Assembly (NCBI GenBank): GCA_020718925.1 | Contig: DYRC01000021.1 | Coordinates: 6,081 to 18,479 of the forward strand | Direction of reading: 5' to 3' | DNA from: Desulfonema limicola | Lineage (GTDB): Bacteria; Desulfobacterota; Desulfobacteria; Desulfobacterales; DYRC01 | DNA length: 12,399 bases | Part shown: positions 6,793-12,399 of the stretch, in pieces | How the letters are laid out: the number at the start of each line of letters is the position of its first letter | How positions within the stretch are numbered: position 1 is the first letter of the stretch | Position numbers and translations under genes: made by a program | The notes under the pieces: generated by a model | The model's database searches: none | Told to the model about the DNA's origin: nothing | What the model saw: only the letters and a program-made list of their open reading frames with translations

Positions 6793-8538
6793 TCAGATAT
6801 GTTTTTCAATCGTATCCACCAACACTTTGGGATCGAACGGTTTGGTAAGATACGCGGTTGATCCGGCAAGCCGCCCTTTGACTTTGTGCATGAAGCTGTC
6901 TCGGCTGGTCAGCATGATTACCGGAATATCTTTGAATACCGCGTTGCCTTTGATAATAGACAATATTTTGTAGCCGTCCATTTTGGGCAGAATAATATCC
7001 AGCAGCACCAAATCCGGCTTTTCCTCGTTCAGGCGGCTCAACGCCTCAAGTCCGTCTTTGGCTTCAATGATTTCATAGCCTTTCTGAGCCAGCGTAATGG
7101 CAATCACTTTCCGGGTGGTGGAACTGTCTTCTACCACCAGCACTTTTTTCTTAACCGGCTTATTGTCCGCCGGTTTAACCTCTTTTTGGCTTTGTTCTTC
7201 CTCTGTTTTTTCCTGTTCCTGTTCCTTTTCTGCCACCTGTTTTTCAAACGCAACAGTTGTGGAATCCATTGCCATGTGATTGAGCAGCAACCGCAGTTGT
7301 TCTGAGAAAATTTTCTTATCCGGAGCGAGCTTGACGGTCTTGTGGAACAGATTCAGCGCCTCTTCCCAGTTTTCCAGATTCAGATGGGCAATGCCTAAAA
7401 AATAATGGGCATTGATATTTTTTTCTCCGCCGATGACTTTCATGTATCGTTCAACAGCAGCTTCCAGAACTTTGCGATTTGCTGTGCCTAATGATTTGAA
7501 AAACCGGCTGTGGATAAACAGGTGCGTTTTACAATAAGGACATTGAACCGTGCGGATTTCCATCGGACACCAGCAGAAAGGACAGCGCCGAATCTGAGCG
7601 TCCGCGGGTAAATTCTGTTTGGCAAGATTTAATTTTCTGATCTCTTCGGCAATTTCCGGATCCTTGGGCGCAAGCTTTCCGGCATTTGACAAGGACGCTT
7701 CTATGGATTTCATCGTAACAATGATGCGTGAATACCATAGCCAGCCCAGGTATGTCCGGGGATTGCTCTTCAGATATTTGGCAATGATTTCCTGTGCCTT
7801 TTTAAAATGATGCCCTTCCGCCAGCCGGATCGCATCTTCCAGAGGCTCGTCCTGCGGCGAAGCAATGCCCGCGCCCTTTTCATCTTTTATTTTGGACGCC
7901 TCCAGCAGAATGTGCATCATGGAGCTTTCAATGGTTTTTTTGCGGTTCTGAAGCACCTGTATCTCAATTTCAGCGTTGTCCCAGCATAAAATCTCAATCG
8001 CAGCCCTCTCGCCCTTGAGATTGCCGGCTTCCGCATCCATCAGATCGCCGTTTTCAAGATGCAGATAGCCCACACGCCCTTTCGCGCTGACTCTGAGCGT
8101 GGTGGTTTTCTGCTCCACCTCAACGGTCTGAAGGAAATTTGCCAGCGTAAATCCGTGAATATAGCCTTTGGATTTTGCCGTGAACACATCAGAGACTTTT
8201 TCTCTTAACGCGCTGATTTCAAAAGGCTTTTCAATATAATATAAAATTCCCTTCTGCCTGAGCCGTTTGGCAATTTCAGGAGAACCGAAGCCTGTCATTA
8301 CGATGACGGGAATATCCCGATAATTCTTGCTCATGTATGACAACAGTTCATAGCCGTCCATGACCGGCATTTTGAGGTCGGTCAGAACCAATTCCACCTT
8401 CGAGGAACTGAGAAGCTGGGTCGCCTGCTTGCCGTTCAATGCCGTAATGACATTAAAGCCTTCTCCATGAGATTCAAGAGCCTCTGTGGCAAGGCGGAGA
8501 ATCATCTTTTCATCATCTACCACCAGGATTGTTTTCAC
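6793..8538 (-). CDS. Multi-domain adaptor: REC - PATAN (DUF4388) - TPR - zinc ribbon - TPR - REC
   Basis: A 581-residue cytoplasmic signalling protein. REC1 covers 1-120 with D8/D9, D54, T82 and K104. A DUF4388/PATAN domain covers about 126-215 (GYIHGFTLANFLQTVEVEQ, then GYLHLENGDLMDAE), as in cyanobacterial PatA and PixG. A helical TPR-like region spans about 232-310. A treble-clef or zinc-ribbon pair CPFC (319-322) and CPYC (333-336) follows, then a TPR unit (about 374-408) and a Glu/Gln/Lys-rich linker (435-460). REC2 covers 465-581 with E470/D471, D514, T544 and K566. Both receivers keep every key residue, so both may be phosphorylated by the operon's CheA. The start is GTG at 8538 with only a weak ribosome site. 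It is the first gene of the operon, with a strong promoter about 50 bases upstream. PATAN proteins in cyanobacteria act on pili and phototaxis; a similar output is inferred here. Confidence 0.93.
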   Translation of the reverse strand: MKTILVVDDEKMILRLATEALESHGEGFNVITALNGKQATQLLSSSKVELVLTDLKMPVMDGYELLSYMSKNYRDIPVIVMTGFGSPEIAKRLRQKGILYYIEKPFEISALREKVSDVFTAKSKGYIHGFTLANFLQTVEVEQKTTTLRVSAKGRVGYLHLENGDLMDAEAGNLKGERAAIEILCWDNAEIEIQVLQNRKKTIESSMMHILLEASKIKDEKGAGIASPQDEPLEDAIRLAEGHHFKKAQEIIAKYLKSNPRTYLGWLWYSRIIVTMKSIEASLSNAGKLAPKDPEIAEEIRKLNLAKQNLPADAQIRRCPFCWCPMEIRTVQCPYCKTHLFIHSRFFKSLGTANRKVLEAAVERYMKVIGGEKNINAHYFLGIAHLNLENWEEALNLFHKTVKLAPDKKIFSEQLRLLLNHMAMDSTTVAFEKQVAEKEQEQEKTEEEQSQKEVKPADNKPVKKKVLVVEDSSTTRKVIAITLAQKGYEIIEAKDGLEALSRLNEEKPDLVLLDIILPKMDGYKILSIIKGNAVFKDIPVIMLTSRDSFMHKVKGRLAGSTAYLTKPFDPKVLVDTIEKHI

Positions 8539-8703
8539 TTCACAAACCCCGCGTGTTCAAATATTGAATAAATAAAAGTTTCACAAAAATGAATATATAA
8601 GGTTTATCTTGCAGAGTCAAGAGGGTAGGTGTTAAATAACGTAATATCAGCGATTCGGAATGAAAATTAACGGAAAGGTGAACTCTGCCCATCAATATTC
8701 GGA
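8539..8703. other. Intergenic region between DUF554 remnant and chemosensory operon
   Basis: A 165-base AT-rich non-coding stretch, the longest gene-free stretch in the window. It holds the promoter described at 8592-8620. No convincing hairpin with T-run (terminator) was found for the genes upstream, and no repeat element is visible. Confidence 0.6.
8592..8620 (-). promoter_or_regulatory. Sigma70-type promoter of the chemosensory operon
   Basis: On the minus strand TTGACT (8620-8615) is followed after exactly 17 bases by TATATT (8597-8592). This is close to consensus at both boxes with optimal spacing. Transcription would start near 8585 and give a leader of about 47 bases before the GTG at 8538. 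It is the only clear promoter between the DUF554 remnant and the operon. No operator or other motif was recognised next to it. Confidence 0.7.
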
Positions 8704-9095
8704 TTATCGGTGAAATAACTGAGTTATCATAAAATAAATCAGGGGGATAAAAATGGCAGGCAGCATGTTGCCGATTTTTATTCGCTTAAATTCCAAGATA
8801 TTGAATCCGATTGCCATAATCAGAAGTCCGCCTACCGAAGACATCTGAGCAATCACCGGGGGGGTGAGAAATTTTACGATCAGGCTTGCGCCTATGCAGA
8901 TAATTCCCTGATATATCAGAACGGAAAATGCGGAAAATAATACGCCGATGCCGAGCGATGACGCAAATACAATGGAAGAAACGCCGTCCCCTGCATGACG
9001 GTCTCCGAATAATGTCGGGGAATGCCGCCTTTGAGAATCATGCCGATAATACTGCCTGCGATAATCGCGGCTGTGTTGACCAATGTGCCGAACAA
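8704..9095 (-). pseudogene. DUF554 (YqgA/YdfK-like) membrane protein, internally deleted and frameshifted
   Basis: Translation from a TTG at 9095 gives the DUF554 N-terminus (FGTLVNTAAIIAGSIIG, then GGIPRHYSETVMQG). From about 8990 the homology continues in another frame as the family's C-terminal half (DGVSSIVFASSLGIGVLF, then YQGIICIGASL, MSSVGGLLIMAIGFNIL, IKIGNMLPAIF) and ends at the TAA at 8704-8706. The start base and the stop codon are in different frames, and the middle of the protein, about 90-100 residues in the roughly 220-240-residue family, is absent. The junction lies near 8985-8996. An AAGGAG ribosome site (9104-9109), 8 bases before the TTG and overlapping the protease stop codon, shows the gene was once translated as the last member of the protease operon. 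DUF554 proteins are multi-pass membrane proteins of uncertain transport function; this copy should be inactive. Confidence 0.88.
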
Positions 9096-9103
9096 GTTTT
9101 CGT

Positions 9104-9109
9104 CTCCTT
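9104..9109 (-). promoter_or_regulatory. Ribosome site of the DUF554 remnant overlapping the protease stop
   Basis: AAGGAG on the minus strand shares two bases with the TAA stop codon of the protease (TAAGGAG) and lies 8 bases before a TTG codon at 9095. The TTG opens the DUF554 N-terminal sequence. It decides the otherwise unusual TTG start and ties the remnant to the protease operon. Confidence 0.75.
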
Positions 9110-10937
9110 ATCGTAATCCTGCTGCTTGTTGCAGAAAATAAATCGCCTCTTCCATTCCGATTGTTTTATTGTTGCGGATAAATTTTCCGTCTGCCGGAAT
9201 ATCTGCCAATGTCCTCAAAACTCCGATGACATCTGAAAGATCGGAATAATTTCCATAAAGAATCAATCCCCACGCATCAAACGTGCCGGTATTTCCGCTT
9301 CTCAAATCCGATACGGTCAATGTCCAATTTCCGGCAGAAGATTCTCCCCAATGCCGCGCACTCATAAATTTCCAATCATAATCCGCATTGCTGTCAGAAT
9401 GGGTTTCTGCAAGCACACTCTGAATTCCCGAAGGCGAAGTCAGCACAATTTTCAAATCTCCGCGATACGGATGACTTGCCTGAAAAATGACTTCGACATG
9501 CTCCAGACGGAACGACTGAGGGATTGTAATTGTTGAAGAAATACCGGCAGAATTGTTATCCGGGATGCTTTTTTCACGAACATTACCAACACCCAAAATT
9601 GTTGCCGCTTCTTTCGGCACATTTTGCCAAAATTGGGACAACTCAACGGCTTTTGCCGCATTCACCCGTCCGAATCCGTATTTGTGATTGACGTGAAAGC
9701 CTGCGCCGTTGAGTTTCCAGTCCGAATCTGTCGGATCATTCTGCACAGCACTTCTGATCAGAATATGCTGAACATCCCGCCAGCCCAGATTGGGATTGGC
9801 ATGAAGCATCAACGCGATAACGCCGGATACCATTGGCGCAACAGCAGACGTGCCGCCGAAATCGGTCTTACAGCCGGAAGAATTTATGGTGATAATATAA
9901 GCGGAATCATCATCACTGGGGGCGCAGGCAATCAGCGGCGCACCGGGTTCGCTGTAATATGCCTTTTTTCCAGAATGATCTGTTGCGCCGATAGCAATGG
10001 TATAACGCGAATTGGCATAGCCGTCATAATTGGCATTATCTCCTCTGGTTGCGCCGTTACCGCCTGCCCAGACATAAATATTTCCAAGCCCGCCGCGTCC
10101 GTTTCTGATATTATTTTCAAGAGCGGCGCTCAGAAGCGTCCCCGGTCCTTCCAATGTTCTTCCGTCATCTGAGGGTCCCCAACTGCTGCTGTAAACCTGA
10201 ATGGCGTCAGATTTATAAGAAAGCGCTTGGGCATCATCCGCATCTGTGTCAGCAGTCGCAACCAATCTGAGTGCGGAAAGATACGCGCTGTATGCAGCGC
10301 CTGCGCCGCAGGTGGTATTGCTTGCGGCAGCAGCAACTCCGGCACATGCTGTTCCGTGATAATCATAACTGAACGGGCTGGGATCAGAATCATTATAATT
10401 GAAATCATAGCTCAGTTCAGGGCGGTAATTGGGCAGAACATCCGGATGAGAATAGTTCAGCCCGTCATCCACAATCGCAATGACAATGCCCTGCCCGGTA
10501 TTCCCGCTTTCCCATACCGGCGCGACATTGATGTCTTCACCCGGTGTGCTGCCGGATTGTCCGGTATTTTTCAAATGCCACTGCTGATTAAACAAGGGAT
10601 CAGTCGGCATTGAGCGCGGATAATGCCATCGGGCAATCTGCTGCTCTGACCATCTCACTTTTGCGTTTTGTTTCAGCTTGTTCCGAACAGCATCAGCCGT
10701 ATCTCTGAGTTTGCTTTCAGGAAAGCGGAACAGATACATATCTGCAAGCCCTGCCACCTGTCCCAGATTTTCCGCGCCCATCTCTGTTGCAGCCAGATTA
10801 GGGTTTTCGCCCGGATTCAGATGGATTGCCCATTTTTCAGTGGGAATCCGCTCATCCGGCAGCCCGCGATTTGATTCACCGGCAATGACCTCAGAAAACG
10901 CCAGGAGAATCAGCACGACCATCATCATACGTTTCAT
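9108..10937 (-). CDS. Exported subtilisin/kexin-type serine protease (S8) with P-domain
   Basis: About 609 residues from the ATG at 10937. Residues 1-20 (MKRMMMVVLILLAFSEVIAG) are a signal peptide. A propeptide-like region runs to about 105. The catalytic S8 domain follows with Asp157 (AIVDDGL), His194 (YHGTACAGV), oxyanion Asn294 (WAGGNG) and Ser364 (GGTSAVAPM). The SWGPSDDGRT segment is typical of proprotein convertases such as kexin and furin. A P-domain lies at about 445-562 (HPYRGDLKIVLTSPSG, then AGNWTLTVSDLRSG and FDAWGLILYG). The C-terminal tail (about 566-609) carries DGKFIRNNKTIGMEEAIYFL, a degenerate EF-hand/dockerin-like segment. All catalytic residues are present. The start at 10937 is preferred over 10964 because it gives an ATGA overlap with the upstream stop and puts the signal peptide at the very N-terminus; a GAAGGA site lies about 12 bases upstream. 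It is probably secreted or periplasmic; the substrate is unknown. Confidence 0.94.
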   Translation of the reverse strand: MKRMMMVVLILLAFSEVIAGESNRGLPDERIPTEKWAIHLNPGENPNLAATEMGAENLGQVAGLADMYLFRFPESKLRDTADAVRNKLKQNAKVRWSEQQIARWHYPRSMPTDPLFNQQWHLKNTGQSGSTPGEDINVAPVWESGNTGQGIVIAIVDDGLNYSHPDVLPNYRPELSYDFNYNDSDPSPFSYDYHGTACAGVAAAASNTTCGAGAAYSAYLSALRLVATADTDADDAQALSYKSDAIQVYSSSWGPSDDGRTLEGPGTLLSAALENNIRNGRGGLGNIYVWAGGNGATRGDNANYDGYANSRYTIAIGATDHSGKKAYYSEPGAPLIACAPSDDDSAYIITINSSGCKTDFGGTSAVAPMVSGVIALMLHANPNLGWRDVQHILIRSAVQNDPTDSDWKLNGAGFHVNHKYGFGRVNAAKAVELSQFWQNVPKEAATILGVGNVREKSIPDNNSAGISSTITIPQSFRLEHVEVIFQASHPYRGDLKIVLTSPSGIQSVLAETHSDSNADYDWKFMSARHWGESSAGNWTLTVSDLRSGNTGTFDAWGLILYGNYSDLSDVIGVLRTLADIPADGKFIRNNKTIGMEEAIYFLQQAAGLR

Positions 10938-11125
10938 AGACAGATCAATTCCTTCTCTTTCCATTCTTCGATATACTCTTTTTCTTCGAGCATATCTTTT
11001 CGGATGTCGGTAATCCTTCCCCCGACAAATATCATCAGTTCTTCATAAACATCAGGATGAAGCGCGAAAAATTCATTCTGAACCGCTTTCCAAAAGCCCG
11101 TTATATCATTAAGCGTTTTTGCCAT
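10934..11125 (-). CDS. Small hypothetical protein translationally coupled to the protease
   Basis: A 63-residue protein beginning MAKTLNDITGFWKAVQNEF and ending in a highly charged helix (EEKEYIEEWKEKELICL). It has no signal peptide, membrane segment or recognised domain, so it is presumably cytoplasmic. The ATG at 11125 is chosen over the GTG at 11128 because the excellent TAGGAGG site (11131-11137) is 5 bases from the ATG but only 2 from the GTG. Its TGA overlaps the protease ATG as ATGA, a classical translational coupling. A regulator, chaperone or inhibitor for the protease is conceivable, but nothing in the sequence decides this. The ribosome site and coupling make it a real gene despite its size. 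Confidence 0.82.
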   Translation of the reverse strand: MAKTLNDITGFWKAVQNEFFALHPDVYEELMIFVGGRITDIRKDMLEEKEYIEEWKEKELICL

Positions 11126-11162
11126 CACAGCCTCCTAAATTAAAGAAATATCTGATGATGAC

Positions 11163-11191
11163 ATAAAAACCCTTTTAACAGGATAAATCAA
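11163..11191 (-). promoter_or_regulatory. Candidate sigma70-type promoter for the small gene-protease operon
   Basis: On the minus strand TTGATT (11191-11186) is followed after 17 bases by TTTTAT (11168-11163), giving a start near 11156 and a leader of about 31 bases before the ATG at 11125. The -10 box is weaker than that of the chemosensory operon. No terminator for the upstream receptor gene was recognised in 11138-11227. Confidence 0.45.
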
Positions 11192-11227
11192 TGGGGCAGA
11201 TGCCGTATTTTCAGGGTAGGAATATCC

Positions 11228-12399
11228 TCACAACGTAAAGCGCTTGATGATTTCCGTAAGACCGAAAGCCATTTTAGAAAGCTCATCCGAAGCCATGCTC
11301 GCACGAGACGCGCCGGAGGCAGTTTCATTTGATGCAATGCTGATGCTTTGAATATTTTCCGAAATTTCTCTCACGCCCATAGCTGCCTGTGTGGAAGACT
11401 TTGCAACATCCTGTATTCCCCGCGACAATTCTTCCACATGTTTGGATACTTCAGAAGCGGTTGCCGAGCATTGTTCGGTCAGGCGGGCAAATTCTGTTAC
11501 CGAAGCTGAGGATTCGTTGGTATTTTTGGCAACATTTCTGATCGTAACCGCATTAACGGCAATGGCTCTTGAAAGTTCATTGGCAGTCGCGCTCTGTTCT
11601 TCCACTGACGCTGCGATGGATTCGTTGATCGCAGCAATTTCGGTAATTGTTTTGGCAACTTCGGCAATAGCCATCACCGCCTCGTTGGTGCTTGCCTGAA
11701 TCCGCTCAATCTGTCCGGCAATTTCATCTGTGGCTTCGGCAGACTGCTTGGCAAGTTCCTTGACCTCGCCTGCTACAACCGCAAAGCCTTTTCCCGCATC
11801 TCCGGCTCCGGCAGCTTCAATGGTGGCGTTTAATGCCAGCATATTGGTCTGATCCGCAATATCCCTGATAACGCCCACGATTTTTCCGATTTGCTTGGAT
11901 GCCGAAGATAAGGCTTTCATTTTGCTATCTATTTCTTCTGCCCGGCGGTTGGCATTTTGAGAAATCAGATTTGCCTGAACCGTGTGTTTTGCCACCTCGT
12001 TCAAAGAAGTGGTCATTTCTTCAGACGCCGATGCCGCGTTCTGAACACCCGAAGAGATTTGATCGCTTGAAGCGGCAATGGTTTTGACATTTTCTGAAGT
12101 TTTTACAGCAAATCCGACCATATTTGCAAATGTGGAAGACATTTCCTCAGTCATGGACGCAATTCCGGATACAGACGCGCCGGATTGTTCTGCGGCTGAA
12201 GCCACCGTACTGACGCTGCCGGTGATCTGCTCTGCGGATAATGCCACCACGGATGCCTGACTATCCATTTCTTCGGCAGATGCTGCCATCTGTGCGGAAA
12301 TAGAAGACATTTCCTGAGATGATGCGGAAAGCTGATCCGCAGAACTGCTCAACTCGCTCATAATTTCCCTGAGATTGACCACCATTTTCTGCATGGCAC
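11228..12399 (-). CDS. Methyl-accepting chemotaxis protein, C-terminal signalling part (5' end outside window)
   Basis: At least 388 residues are visible; the reading frame continues past the right window edge (the codon before the first visible ATG is GCC), so the true start, sensor domain and most of any HAMP domain are missing. AMQKMVVNLREIMSEL at the visible beginning looks like the HAMP-to-signalling linker. The rest is the long antiparallel coiled coil of a chemoreceptor. The hairpin tip is at about 171-210 (IRDIADQTNMLALNATIEAA, then GAGDAGKGFAVVAGEVKELA), where CheA and CheW bind. Glu/Gln-rich heptads such as AEQ, SEEMT and EEQSATANELS are plausible methylation sites for CheR. It ends with GLTEIIKRFTL and has no CheR/CheB-tethering pentapeptide (NWETF-type). 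It is the only receptor in view and lies about 2.7 kb upstream of the chemosensory operon on the same strand; a functional link is plausible but inferred. Confidence 0.95.
   Translation of the reverse strand, partial: AMQKMVVNLREIMSELSSSADQLSASSQEMSSISAQMAASAEEMDSQASVVALSAEQITGSVSTVASAAEQSGASVSGIASMTEEMSSTFANMVGFAVKTSENVKTIAASSDQISSGVQNAASASEEMTTSLNEVAKHTVQANLISQNANRRAEEIDSKMKALSSASKQIGKIVGVIRDIADQTNMLALNATIEAAGAGDAGKGFAVVAGEVKELAKQSAEATDEIAGQIERIQASTNEAVMAIAEVAKTITEIAAINESIAASVEEQSATANELSRAIAVNAVTIRNVAKNTNESSASVTEFARLTEQCSATASEVSKHVEELSRGIQDVAKSSTQAAMGVREISENIQSISIASNETASGASRASMASDELSKMAFGLTEIIKRFTL

Noticed and set aside
6886..7305. A 139-codon plus-strand open frame antisense to the PATAN/REC adaptor
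   Set aside because: It mirrors the coding strand of a clearly conserved protein, its translation is Phe/Gln-rich with no domain, and no ribosome site is seen.
8928..9116. A 62-codon plus-strand open frame opposite the DUF554 remnant
   Set aside because: The minus strand shows unmistakable DUF554 homology in two frames; the plus-strand frame has no features of a gene.
9624..10172. A 182-codon plus-strand open frame antisense to the protease
   Set aside because: Its translation is a reverse-complement artefact of the well-conserved S8 domain, with odd Cys/Ile-rich composition and no start signals.
10938..10964. Longer protease start at the ATG at 10964
   Set aside because: It would overlap the upstream gene by 31 bases and put nine charged residues before the signal peptide; the ATG at 10937 gives an ATGA overlap and a normal signal peptide.

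Overview
The window reads as a gene-dense piece of a Gram-negative bacterial chromosome with moderate GC content. Almost everything lies on the minus strand. The most likely source is a Desulfobacterota organism of the gliding filamentous or multicellular kind (Desulfonema or multicellular magnetotactic relatives). This rests on inference from gene content, the C-terminal tail of the protease, and two families of small repeats (a GC-rich palindromic element and AGAAGTG-type heptamers). It has not been confirmed by any search.

Layout, left to right. (1) 5-991 (+): a membrane-anchored TPR protein with a Gly/Asn-rich N-terminal motif, the only plus-strand gene. (2) 8538 down to 1010 (-): a compact chemosensory operon. 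In transcription order it encodes a REC-PATAN-TPR-zinc ribbon-TPR-REC adaptor, a stand-alone REC protein, CheW, CheR, a large CheA with three HPt modules (the middle one lacking its histidine) and a C-terminal REC, and finally a small DUF486 membrane protein. A very good sigma70-type promoter sits ahead of it (8592-8620). (3) 8704-9095 (-): a broken DUF554 membrane-protein gene with an internal deletion and a frame change. (4) 9108-10937 (-): an exported subtilisin/kexin-type protease with a P-domain, translationally coupled to a 63-codon gene of unknown function (10934-11125). (5) 11228-12399 (-): the signalling half of a methyl-accepting chemotaxis protein, cut by the window edge.

How the genes fit together. 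The chemosensory gene order (PATAN/REC adaptor, CheY-like, CheW, CheR, multi-HPt CheA-REC) resembles the cyanobacterial Pix/Tax phototaxis clusters and the proteobacterial Pil-Chp twitching clusters rather than a flagellar che operon. There is no CheB, and no receptor inside the operon. The truncated receptor about 2.7 kb upstream is the only receptor candidate in view. I infer a surface-motility or pilus-output pathway, but no pilus gene is visible here.

Repeats are the other theme. Two copies of a palindromic GC-rich element are inserted in frame in the linkers of CheA and are read partly in different frames. Two intergenic gaps of the operon (1364-1400 and 6706-6792) consist almost wholly of heptamer repeats abutting start codons. 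No tRNA, rRNA, CRISPR array or insertion sequence was seen. No gene-free stretch exceeds 300 bases; the longest is 8539-8703.
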